A stretch of DNA of 64,000 bases. Source: Microbacterium pumilum. GTDB lineage: Bacteria; Actinomycetota; Actinomycetes; Actinomycetales; Microbacteriaceae. Position numbers and translations under genes: made by a program. The notes under the pieces are model-generated. The model did not search any database. It was given only the letters and a program-made list of their open reading frames with translations, and had not been told where the DNA came from. The stretch spans positions 3,534,001 through 3,598,000 of the forward strand of contig NZ_BAAAOH010000001.1 in assembly GCF_039530225.1 (NCBI RefSeq). Direction: 5' to 3'. Positions 56,333 to 64,000 of the stretch are shown here, piece after piece (the first letter of the stretch is position 1; each line of letters begins with the position of its first letter).

Positions 56333-57462
56333 CCGATCCCGCCCTCACCGAGCGACTGCGCGGCACCGCCGACAGTCGACTCGGTGAGATCGTCGATCGA
56401 CTCGACGGGTTCCTCGCGCAAGATCCCGACCTGTCGTTCCAGGTCGCAGCTTTCCACGACGGGATGCCGGTGCTCGACGCGTGGGGCGGACCGCACCTGA
56501 CGGGCGACTCCGTCACCGTGCCGTACTCGGTCACCAAGAACACGATCGGGCTGTCCATCGGACTGCTCGTCGAGCGGAGCGAGCTCGACCTCGACGCACG
56601 GGTCGCACAGTACTGGCCCGAGTTCGCCCAGCACGGCAGGGCGCACGTCACCGTGCGTCAGCTGCTGTCGCACCAAGCCGGGGTGCCACAGGCGACGCCC
56701 GCGCTGACCGCAGCCGAACTGCTCGACCACCACCTCGGGGCGGAGCGGCTCGCGGCCTCGCCGCCCTTCTGGTACCCGGGCTCCGCGTTCGGGTATCACG
56801 GACTGACCATCGGCAATCTCGCGTCGGAGCTCGTCTTCCGGGTGACCGGGCGCACGCTGCACGAGTACTACGAGGCCGAGATCCGTGCCCCGCACGACAT
56901 CGACTTCTTCCTCGGCCTGCCGCCGGAGCACGATGCCCGCAAGGCGCCGACGCTTCCGATGATCCGGCCGGTCGCCGACGCATCGCCGATGTACTCCTCG
57001 TTGCTGGGGCCGCGCGTGTTCCTCGCGCCCGGCCCACCCGTCGACCTCGCCAACGACGAGGTCAGCTGGCGGTTCGGGCATCCGGCAGCCTCCGGCACCG
57101 GCACGGCTCGCGGTCTCGCCCGGCTGTTCGCGGCCGCGGTGACCGGCGTCGATGGCGCGACGCCATTCCTCTCGCCCGAGACCGTGCTCGCCATTGGGCA
57201 ACAACAGGTGCGGGGCTACGACGAAGTGCTCGGTCAGCCGAACCGGGCGCATGCGATCGTCTTCCAGAAGCCCACGGCATCCCTCGCCTTCGGCGGCCCG
57301 CGCGCCTTCGGGCACGACGGCGCGATGGGTGCACTGGCGTGCGTCGACCCCGAGACGGGGCTCGCCTTCGCCTGGACGATCGCGCGCGGCCCGTGGCCGG
57401 GCGGCGCCGACCCCCGTGCCCTCGCACTCGCGACCGACCTCGGCATCACCCTCACCGCATAA
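56329..57462 (+). CDS. Serine hydrolase of the beta-lactamase/penicillin-binding-protein fold
   Basis: A 377-residue cytoplasmic protein of the class C beta-lactamase-like family. The nucleophile motif is SVTK (PYSVTKNTIG, the SxxK motif), the Tyr motif lies in FGYHGLTIGNLAS, and the third motif is HDGAMG near the C-terminus. Members outside antibiotic resistance are esterases, carboxypeptidases or deacylases. Within this locus an esterase that removes acyl groups from glycosides is the most economical idea, but nothing proves it. GTG 56329 overlaps the GH3 stop by 4 nt. No signal peptide, which argues against a cell-wall role. Confidence 0.84.
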   Translation: MTDPALTERLRGTADSRLGEIVDRLDGFLAQDPDLSFQVAAFHDGMPVLDAWGGPHLTGDSVTVPYSVTKNTIGLSIGLLVERSELDLDARVAQYWPEFAQHGRAHVTVRQLLSHQAGVPQATPALTAAELLDHHLGAERLAASPPFWYPGSAFGYHGLTIGNLASELVFRVTGRTLHEYYEAEIRAPHDIDFFLGLPPEHDARKAPTLPMIRPVADASPMYSSLLGPRVFLAPGPPVDLANDEVSWRFGHPAASGTGTARGLARLFAAAVTGVDGATPFLSPETVLAIGQQQVRGYDEVLGQPNRAHAIVFQKPTASLAFGGPRAFGHDGAMGALACVDPETGLAFAWTIARGPWPGGADPRALALATDLGITLTA

Positions 57463-57478
57463 CCGACGAAGGAACGCC

Positions 57479-58996
57479 ATGAGCACCACCCTCTACAACC
57501 CCGTGCTGAACGGGTTCCACCCCGACCCGAGCGTCGTCAAGGTCGGCGAGGAGTGGTTCCTGGCGACATCCAGCTTCGAGTACCTGCCCGGCATCCCGAT
57601 CCATCGCTCACGCGACTTCGAGAACTGGGAGCTCCTGGGCCACGTCGGCGCGACGCCCGAAGTCTTCGGAATCGCCGACGTGCCGACCGCGGGCGGGGTG
57701 TGGGCGCCGACCATCCGGCACCACGACGGGGTGTTCCACCTCGTCATCACGGTGGCGATGGGTCGCGGGATGCTGCATTTCACGGCGACGGATGCCGCAG
57801 GCCCGTGGAGCGAGGGCGACCTCCTCCTCAGCGCCGACGGCGCCGGGAGTGTCAACGGCATCGATCCCGATATCGCGTGGGACGCGGACGGCAACGTGTA
57901 CGTCACCTATTCGGGCCTCATCCTGAGCGGACCCGAGCTCGGCACGCACCTCGGCATCCTTCAGGTGAAGGTCGACCTCGAGAATCACATCGCGCTCGAA
58001 GAGCCCCGTTCGCTGTGGTCGGGCACGGGCGGGCAGTTCCCCGAGGCGCCGCATCTCTACGAGGTCGACGGCACGTGGTACCTCATGATCGCGGAGGGCG
58101 GCACCGAGCGCGGCCACAGCATCAGCATCGCCCGCAGCTCCTCGCCCGAGGGCCCGTTCGACACCGCCCCGCAGAACCCACTGGTCTCGGCGCGCTCGAC
58201 CATCCGCCCGGTGCAGAACACCGGTCACGGCGACCTCGTGATCGGGCCCGACGGCGAGTGGTTCTGCATCCTGCTCGGTGTCCGCCCCCGCAGCATGACG
58301 CGGGCGTTCTCCGCCCTCGGACGCGAGACCTTCGTCACGCCCGTGCACTGGCACGACAACGGCTGGCCGACGATCGATCCGGTGCTGCTCAATCCGCGGC
58401 CGGGCACGCGGGTCGACGTGAAGTTCTCGCCGGACGAAGAGCTCGATGGCGAGTGGCTGGCGATCCGTCGCCCGACCGCGGCTGTGGCCGACCTCGCGAG
58501 CCGGCCCGGCTGGCTCACGCTGCACGGCGACGGCTCGACCCTCGACGACTCGCATCCGGTCTTCCTCGGACGCCGACAGGAGCACCTCACGAACGCCGTC
58601 ACGGTGCGGGCGGATGCCTCCTCCGGCGTCGGCGGACTGGCGGTGCGCTACGACGAGCGCTTCCACGTCGAGATCGAGGCCGGCAGCGGCACCGTGACGG
58701 CGCGCGCCGTCATCGGCGGACTGCGTCAGGAATGGACCGGCACCTACGCGGGCGAGGTGATCGACCTGTTCATCGACTCCGTCCAGGCCGGCGGCGAGGG
58801 GTTCACTCGCACCAGCGACTTCTTCCACCTCGGATTTGCCGAGCCGGACGGCGAACGACTTGAACTCGCGCAGGTGGACGGTCGCTTCCTGTCGTCCGAG
58901 ACGACGGAGTCCTTCACGGGGCGGGTCATCGGCGCGTACGCCGTGACGGGCCATGTATCGTTTCAATCTTGGATCGCCGAAGGAGACGATGAATGA
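57479..58996 (+). CDS. Glycoside hydrolase family 43, beta-xylosidase-like
   Basis: A 505-residue cytoplasmic GH43 enzyme. The five-bladed propeller shows the base Asp in FHPDPSVVKVGEEWFLATSS, the pKa-modulating Asp in NGIDPDIAWD and the acid Glu in FPEAPHLY. The C-terminal part (about 325-500) is a beta-sandwich of the xylosidase-associated type, with a loop that completes the active site. Beta-xylosidase or alpha-L-arabinofuranosidase activity is expected. An AAGGA ribosome site precedes ATG 57479. It overlaps the GH78 gene by 4 nt. Confidence 0.92.
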   Translation: MSTTLYNPVLNGFHPDPSVVKVGEEWFLATSSFEYLPGIPIHRSRDFENWELLGHVGATPEVFGIADVPTAGGVWAPTIRHHDGVFHLVITVAMGRGMLHFTATDAAGPWSEGDLLLSADGAGSVNGIDPDIAWDADGNVYVTYSGLILSGPELGTHLGILQVKVDLENHIALEEPRSLWSGTGGQFPEAPHLYEVDGTWYLMIAEGGTERGHSISIARSSSPEGPFDTAPQNPLVSARSTIRPVQNTGHGDLVIGPDGEWFCILLGVRPRSMTRAFSALGRETFVTPVHWHDNGWPTIDPVLLNPRPGTRVDVKFSPDEELDGEWLAIRRPTAAVADLASRPGWLTLHGDGSTLDDSHPVFLGRRQEHLTNAVTVRADASSGVGGLAVRYDERFHVEIEAGSGTVTARAVIGGLRQEWTGTYAGEVIDLFIDSVQAGGEGFTRTSDFFHLGFAEPDGERLELAQVDGRFLSSETTESFTGRVIGAYAVTGHVSFQSWIAEGDDE

Positions 58997-61818
58997 GCAA
59001 CGCCCGAGTCGCAACGCTGCGCGCCGAACTCCGTGACGACACCGCATTCGTCGCCACCCCGACCCCTCGACTGAGCTGGACGATCGAATCGGACGAGCCC
59101 GGCTGGGTGCAGGCGAGCGCCGAAGTGAGCGATGGCACGCAGACCGCCGCGATCGAAGGCCGAGCGAGCGTTCTGATCGCCTGGCCGTTCGCACCGCTCG
59201 CGCCCGGCGAAAGCCGTGACATCACGGTCCGGGTTCGCTCGACGGCCGGCGGCGACACCGGTGTGAGCGAGCCGCTGCGGATCGAGGCGGGGTTCCTGGC
59301 CGACGGCGAATGGACCGCCGAGCCCATCGGACTTGGCGCCGCGTCCCGCGAGGCGCAGCCCGCGCTGGTGCGCACGACCTTCACGGTCTCGCAGCCCGTC
59401 GACCGGGCGCTCCTGTTCTGGACGGCGCTCGGTGTCGCCGAGCCAGAGCTCAACGGCTCGGTCGTGTCGGACGAGATCCTCTCCCCCGGATGGACGAGCT
59501 ACCGTGACCGGCTGATCCACGAGACAGTCGATGTGACGGCACTGGTCCACGAGGGCGAGAACGTGCTCGGCGCAACAGTCGCCGGCGCCTGGTACACCGA
59601 GAAGTTCGGCTTCTTCACCTTCACCAATCGTCTGTACGGCACACAGCCCTCGTTCATGGCGCAGCTTCGCGTCACGTACGCGGACGGCACCACCGAGACG
59701 GTGGCTGCAACCGGCGACACGTGGCGCGCACTCGGCGACGGCCCCGTCGTCGACAGCGGCATCTACGCCGGCGAGCACCAGGATATGCGCGTCAGCCTGC
59801 CGGGCTGGTCGGCACCCGGGTTCGACGACTCGACCTGGCAGCCCGTCCGGGTGGGGGCTGCCGCGCTCCCCGGCTACGAGAACGTCCCGGTTCCCGAACC
59901 GCGTATCGCCGCCCCGGTGCGACGCATCGAGTCACTCTCGGTCGCCGAGGTGATCGAGACGCCTTCGAGGGGCCGCATCCTCGATTTCGGGCAGAACCTC
60001 GTCGGCCGGCTGCGCGTGCGGGTGCGTGGCGAGCGCGGCCAGCAGGTCGTGATCCGTCACGCCGAAGTGCTCGATGAGGGCGAGCTCGCCATCCGGCCGC
60101 TTCGCAATGCCACGGCGACGGCGACGTTCGACCTGTCGGGCGCCGACGACGTGCTCGAGAGCCGCTTCTCGTTCTACGGCTTCCGCTATGCCGAGATCAC
60201 CGGCGCCGACATCGAGGCGGATGCCGTCGAAGCCGTCGTGCTGCACACCGACATGACGCGCACCGGCTGGTTCGAGGCATCCGATCCGATGATCACGAAA
60301 CTGCATGAGAACGTGGTCTGGGGAATGCGCGGCAACTTCCTCTCGATCCCGACCGACTGCCCGCAGCGGGATGAACGACTCGGCTGGACCGGCGACATCC
60401 AGGTCTTCTCACCGACGGCGAGCTTCTTGTACGACTCCGACGGGTTCCTGACGTCCTGGCTGCGCGACCTCGCCCACGAGCAGGCGCGCAACGACGGCGA
60501 AGTCCCGCTCGTGATCCCCGCAGCGCTTCCCTCGTTCGGCAGTCTCGGACCGACAGCCGCCTGGGGGGATGCCGCCACCGCCGTCCCGACCGTCCTCCAT
60601 GCCCGGTTCGGCGACCTGGGCGTGATCGAGGCGCAGTACGCCAGCATGCGGGATTGGGCGGACGCCGTGCTGCGGGATGCGGGACACCACGGTCCGTGGG
60701 CGGGTCGCATGCAGTTGGGCGACTGGCTCGACCCGTCCGCTCCGCCGGACAAGCCACAGCAGGCGAAGGTCGACAGCGACATCGTGGCGACGGCCTACCT
60801 GGCCCAGTCGCTTCGCCAGGTCGCCGACGCCGCAGCGCTCCTCGGTTTCGACGAGGACGCCGAGAAGTACGCCGCCTACTCCGAGCGCAGCCGCGAGGCC
60901 TTCGTCTCGCACTACGTGACGCCGGGTGGTCGCATGATGAGCGACGCCCCGACTGCGTACGCTCTCGCCCTGGAGTTCGGTCTCGTCACCGATCCCGAAC
61001 TGCGCCAGCGGCTGGCGGATCGTCTTGCAGTGCTCGTCCGCGAAGGCGGGTACCGCATCGCCACCGGGTTCGTCGGCACACCGCTCGTCACCGATGCCCT
61101 GAGCGCTGCCGGGCACGTCGATGCCGCCGAGCGACTGCTCTTCCAGACCGAGTGCCCGTCCTGGCTGTATCCCGTGACGATGGGAGCGACGACGGTCTGG
61201 GAGCGCTGGGACAGCCTGCTGCCCGACGGGTCGGTCAACCCCGGCGAGATGACGTCGTTCAACCACTACGCGCTGGGCGCCGTCGCCGACTGGCTGCACC
61301 GGATCGTCGCCGGCCTCGCACCGGATGCCCCGGGGTACGCGCGACTGCGAATCGCGCCGCGCCCGCTCGAAGGGCTCGACCACGCCTCTGCCCGCCACCT
61401 CACGCCGTACGGCGAGGCATCGGTCGCATGGCACCGTGATGGATCGGATGTCGTGGTCCGGGCTGTGGTGCCGCCCAATACGACCGCGATCGTCGACCTG
61501 CCGGGAGTCCCGGTCGCTGAGGCGATCGAAGGGTCGGAGGCCGGTTCCGGAACGCACGAGTGGCGCATCCCGGCGCCCGCGAAGTCGGCCCATGGACCGC
61601 TGCCAGGGCTCGCGGCATCCCTCGCCGATATCATCGACGACCCCCGCGCCTACCGGGCGCTGCTCGACACCCTCACCGAGATCGACCCGGCCCGTGCCGA
61701 GTCCGTTCGCGCCGAGACCGTGTGGGGCGCCGGTCGCCCGCTGAGCGCGGCACTCATGTTCACCCCGCCGGACGTGCTCGCCAAGGTCGACGAGGCCGTC
61801 CGCGCAGCCACCTCCTGA
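58993..61818 (+). CDS. Glycoside hydrolase family 78, alpha-L-rhamnosidase
   Basis: A 941-residue GH78 enzyme that hydrolyses terminal alpha-L-rhamnose. It has N-terminal beta-sandwich (rhamnosidase N) domains up to about 330 and a (alpha/alpha)6 catalytic barrel from about 420. The motif SIPTDCPQRDERLGWTGDIQ is the family signature, with the acid Asp and Glu residues, and WERWDS lies later in the barrel. A C-terminal beta domain follows. There is no signal peptide. It starts in an ATGA overlap with the GH43 gene. The rhamnosidase points to plant pectin or rhamnosylated secondary metabolites as substrate. Confidence 0.95.
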   Translation: MSNARVATLRAELRDDTAFVATPTPRLSWTIESDEPGWVQASAEVSDGTQTAAIEGRASVLIAWPFAPLAPGESRDITVRVRSTAGGDTGVSEPLRIEAGFLADGEWTAEPIGLGAASREAQPALVRTTFTVSQPVDRALLFWTALGVAEPELNGSVVSDEILSPGWTSYRDRLIHETVDVTALVHEGENVLGATVAGAWYTEKFGFFTFTNRLYGTQPSFMAQLRVTYADGTTETVAATGDTWRALGDGPVVDSGIYAGEHQDMRVSLPGWSAPGFDDSTWQPVRVGAAALPGYENVPVPEPRIAAPVRRIESLSVAEVIETPSRGRILDFGQNLVGRLRVRVRGERGQQVVIRHAEVLDEGELAIRPLRNATATATFDLSGADDVLESRFSFYGFRYAEITGADIEADAVEAVVLHTDMTRTGWFEASDPMITKLHENVVWGMRGNFLSIPTDCPQRDERLGWTGDIQVFSPTASFLYDSDGFLTSWLRDLAHEQARNDGEVPLVIPAALPSFGSLGPTAAWGDAATAVPTVLHARFGDLGVIEAQYASMRDWADAVLRDAGHHGPWAGRMQLGDWLDPSAPPDKPQQAKVDSDIVATAYLAQSLRQVADAAALLGFDEDAEKYAAYSERSREAFVSHYVTPGGRMMSDAPTAYALALEFGLVTDPELRQRLADRLAVLVREGGYRIATGFVGTPLVTDALSAAGHVDAAERLLFQTECPSWLYPVTMGATTVWERWDSLLPDGSVNPGEMTSFNHYALGAVADWLHRIVAGLAPDAPGYARLRIAPRPLEGLDHASARHLTPYGEASVAWHRDGSDVVVRAVVPPNTTAIVDLPGVPVAEAIEGSEAGSGTHEWRIPAPAKSAHGPLPGLAASLADIIDDPRAYRALLDTLTEIDPARAESVRAETVWGAGRPLSAALMFTPPDVLAKVDEAVRAATS

Positions 61819-61835
61819 AAGACAAGGAATTCCCG

Positions 61836-63620
61836 ATGTTCGATCGCGCCTCCACGTTCGGCGAAGCCCTCGACAACCCCGCCGCCCGCGCGATCCTCGA
61901 GCGCTACCTGCCCGGGATCGCTGCGTCCCCGATGGCGACGCAGTTCCGCGGTGGCAGACTGGGCTCGCTCATCGCGCTTGCTCCGACGCTCGAAGATCCT
62001 GCGGAGCGCGCGAAGATGTGGGCGGCTCTGGCGGAGGTCGGCGATGATGTCAGTCGCCCGCCGTACGCGCCCGCGATCGACCCCGACCCGTCCTACGAGG
62101 GCGAGGATGTGCCCCAGGGTTCGGCATCCGTCATCCTGCCCGCGCCCGTCCCGCGGTGGGATGCCGTGGAGATCCGGCTGGACGGCCCGTCGCACGGCAA
62201 TCCGTTCGTGGATGTCGAGCTCGACGCCGTGTTCACCCGCGGCGGCGAACAGCTGCGCGTCGGCGGATTCTACGACGGAGATGGCGCGTACGTCATCCGC
62301 GCCCTCGCCGATGTGGAGGGCGAGTGGACCTTCGTGACGCATTCGACGGCTCGGTCGCTCGACGGCATCGAAGGTACGGTCACGGTGGTCGGTCCGCGCG
62401 CGGGCAGCCACGGCCCGGTCCGCGTCGACGGACTCCACTTCCGTCATGCCGATGGCACGCGGCACCGCCCCCTCGGCACCACGGCATACGCCTGGACCCA
62501 CCAGCCCGAAGAGCTTCAGCAGCAGACGCTGCGCACCCTCGCCGATGCGCCGTTCACGAAGCTGCGGATGTGTCTCTTTCCGAAGTCCTACCTCTACAAC
62601 TCGAACGAGCCCGGTGACTTCATCTTTCCCGGGTCGATCGCCGATGGATTCGACCTCGAGCGATTCGACGTGGATCACTTCCGACGACTCGAGAAGCGAA
62701 TCGAACAGCTCGGCGAGCTCGGCATCGAGGCGGATCTCATCCTCTTCCATGCCTACGACCGTTGGGGATTCGCCGACCTCGGACCCGCTGTCGACGAGCG
62801 CTACCTCCGATACGTCGTGCGGCGCCTCGCCGCGTACGCGAACGTCTGGTGGTCCATGGCCAACGAGTACGACCTGCTGTGGTCGAAGGACGAAGCCGAC
62901 TGGGAGCGCCTCGCATCGGTCGTCGGCGAGGAGGATCCCTTCGCGCACCTCAACTCGATCCACAACTGCCGTCCCTTCTACGACTACTCGAAGCCGTGGA
63001 TCACGCATGTGAGCGTGCAACGCGTCGACGTCTACCGCACGGCGGAGAACACCGACGAGTGGCGCGAGCGCTGGGGCAAGCCCGTCGTGATCGACGAATG
63101 CGCCTACGAGGGCGACATCGACCAGGGCTGGGGCAACATCACCGGCGAAGAGATGGTGCGCCGGTTCTGGGAGGGCGCGGTCCGCGGTGGCTATGTCGGG
63201 CACGGCGAGACGTACCTTCCCGTCGCCGCCGGCGGTGCGACGGATGTCTCGAGCTCCGCGGGCGACGATTCCGAGGTGCTGTGGTGGGCCAAGGGCGGCG
63301 AGCTGTACGGCACCTCCCCCGCACGCATCGGCTTCCTCGACATGCTGCTCGCCGAGGCGCCGGATGGCGTCTGGGACCCGCTGCCGTCGGACTGGGATGT
63401 GCCTTGGGGCGGTGTCGCCGGTCAGCACATCGTCGGCTACTTCGGGTTCAACCGGCCGAGGTTCCGCAACGTCATGCTGCCCGAGGGCGACTGGACCGTC
63501 GAAGTGATCGACACGTGGAACCTGACCATCGAGCCGCTCGAGGGCACGCATTCCGGTGCCGTGCGCGTCGAGCTGCCCGGACGTCAGTTCATGGCCGTGC
63601 GCGCCATCCGCGTCGCCTGA
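61836..63620 (+). CDS. Clan GH-A-like hydrolase, DUF5060/DUF4038/DUF5605 domains
   Basis: A 594-residue cytoplasmic protein. An N-terminal beta-sandwich (DUF5060-like, about 95-185) precedes a TIM barrel (DUF4038, about 190-500) and a C-terminal beta domain (DUF5605). Probable catalytic Glu residues are in WWSMANEYDLLW, the acid/base, and KPVVIDECAYEGD, the nucleophile, the two-Glu arrangement of clan GH-A enzymes. Substrate is not established, but rhamnogalacturonan- or arabinan-related roles are often suggested for relatives in plant-glycan loci. AAGGA precedes ATG 61836. It is the last gene of the glycoside operon. Confidence 0.85.
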   Translation: MFDRASTFGEALDNPAARAILERYLPGIAASPMATQFRGGRLGSLIALAPTLEDPAERAKMWAALAEVGDDVSRPPYAPAIDPDPSYEGEDVPQGSASVILPAPVPRWDAVEIRLDGPSHGNPFVDVELDAVFTRGGEQLRVGGFYDGDGAYVIRALADVEGEWTFVTHSTARSLDGIEGTVTVVGPRAGSHGPVRVDGLHFRHADGTRHRPLGTTAYAWTHQPEELQQQTLRTLADAPFTKLRMCLFPKSYLYNSNEPGDFIFPGSIADGFDLERFDVDHFRRLEKRIEQLGELGIEADLILFHAYDRWGFADLGPAVDERYLRYVVRRLAAYANVWWSMANEYDLLWSKDEADWERLASVVGEEDPFAHLNSIHNCRPFYDYSKPWITHVSVQRVDVYRTAENTDEWRERWGKPVVIDECAYEGDIDQGWGNITGEEMVRRFWEGAVRGGYVGHGETYLPVAAGGATDVSSSAGDDSEVLWWAKGGELYGTSPARIGFLDMLLAEAPDGVWDPLPSDWDVPWGGVAGQHIVGYFGFNRPRFRNVMLPEGDWTVEVIDTWNLTIEPLEGTHSGAVRVELPGRQFMAVRAIRVA

Positions 63621-63646
63621 ACTCCTTCGCGCACCCGCTCAGTCCG

Positions 63647-64000
63647 TCAACGACGCACCTGATAGCGCAGGTGAAGCACCCGGTTGCCCTGGATCGCGAC
63701 GTCAGGATCCTCCAACAGGTGCTGTGCGTCGACCGACCCGAAGTAGCGCTTGCCCGACCCGAACACGACGGGCACGACGTCCATGCGCACCTCGTCGACC
63801 AGGCCTGCGGCAAGCACCTGGCCACCGAGTTCACCGGCGGCGACCTCGACCAGGCGATCACCTGCGAGCTCCTGCGCCTTGGCCACGGCTGCCTCGACCC
63901 CCTCGACGAAGTGGAACGGCGCGTCGGGGTCCCAGCCCTCCGGCTTCGGCCGGTGTGTCACGACGACCACGTGGTCGACCCCGCTCGGGGGCTTCCCGTC
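63647..64000 (-). CDS. Dihydrofolate reductase family protein (RibD C-terminal type), 5' partial
   Basis: The reading frame is open to the right edge, so the N-terminus lies outside the window. The visible 117 residues carry the C-terminal reductase-like region: VVVTHRPKPEGWDPDAPFHFVEG, the ELAGDRLVEVAAGELGGQVLAAGLVDEVRMDVVPVVFGSGKRYFG segment in outline, and a beta-strand tail. It belongs to the dihydrofolate reductase superfamily often annotated as DHFR-like or riboflavin-reductase-like. Most actinobacterial members lack a known substrate. It converges on the DUF5605 gene with 26 bp between stops. Confidence 0.85.
   Translation of the reverse strand, partial: DGKPPSGVDHVVVVTHRPKPEGWDPDAPFHFVEGVEAAVAKAQELAGDRLVEVAAGELGGQVLAAGLVDEVRMDVVPVVFGSGKRYFGSVDAQHLLEDPDVAIQGNRVLHLRYQVRR

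Overview
The window is GC-rich, with very short gaps, many 4-nt start/stop overlaps and GTG starts. It carries actinobacterial hallmarks: a class Ib nrdHIE-nrdF ribonucleotide reductase cluster, HemQ-type (coproporphyrin) heme synthesis, a DUF222/HNH protein and twin-arginine lipoproteins. The octamer CGGATGCC/GGCATCCG recurs throughout, which I associate with Microbacteriaceae, so a Microbacterium-like chromosome is the best guess. I see no rRNA, tRNA, CRISPR, prophage or transposase.

Layout. 1-12.7 kb: TetR regulator (cut by the edge), rRNA-type methyltransferase, collagen-like membrane protein, nrdHIE-nrdF behind candidate twin NrdR boxes, MFS exporter, intradiol-dioxygenase-like lipoprotein, small hypothetical protein, alpha/beta hydrolase, DUF389 membrane protein and acyl-CoA dehydrogenase. 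12.8-21.6 kb: DUF445 protein, a gamma-glutamylcyclotransferase-fold protein, and histidine degradation (hutG-like and a SixA phosphatase on +; hutH-hutU-hutI on -; divergent IclR regulator). 21.5-28.0 kb: LacI-controlled sugar ABC importer (binding protein, two permeases) coupled to a glycogen-debranching-type glucosidase. 28-37.3 kb: YbaK deacylase, leucine/valine dehydrogenase, acyl-CoA ligase, epoxide hydrolase, ZIP transporter, DUF222/HNH protein and a secreted beta-helix glycanase. 37.6-45.1 kb: MerR regulator and the heme cluster (hemA divergent from hemE-hemQ-hemC-hemB-hemL). 45.3-63.6 kb: a glycoside utilisation locus with GH2, TetR, a peptide-type ABC importer (family 5 binding protein, permease, permease-ATPase fusion, ATPase), GH3, a serine beta-lactamase-fold hydrolase, GH43, GH78 and a DUF5060/DUF4038/DUF5605 hydrolase. 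The window ends in a dihydrofolate-reductase-family gene cut by the right edge.

How the genes work together. The hut genes take histidine through urocanate, imidazolonepropionate and formiminoglutamate toward glutamate. The heme genes run from glutamyl-tRNA to coproporphyrinogen, plus the final HemQ step, but lack hemD, cgoX and cpfC locally. The last third looks like a Gram-positive carbohydrate utilisation locus: a TetR repressor with two identical operator copies, an importer of the oligopeptide class, and five or six cytoplasmic glycosidases or hydrolases with no signal peptides, mostly joined by ATGA/GTGA overlaps. This suggests that intact glycosides are imported and dismantled inside the cell.

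Non-coding structure is unusually rich. Three families of interspersed inverted repeats (A, B, C) and several single palindromes sit mainly at gene 3' ends. Four stop codons (nrdH, hutH, the debranching enzyme, GH2) lie in or at the edge of a repeat, and a family A copy appears to have entered hutI in frame. Many genes have a -10-like hexamer exactly 6-7 nt before the start codon, consistent with leaderless transcription.
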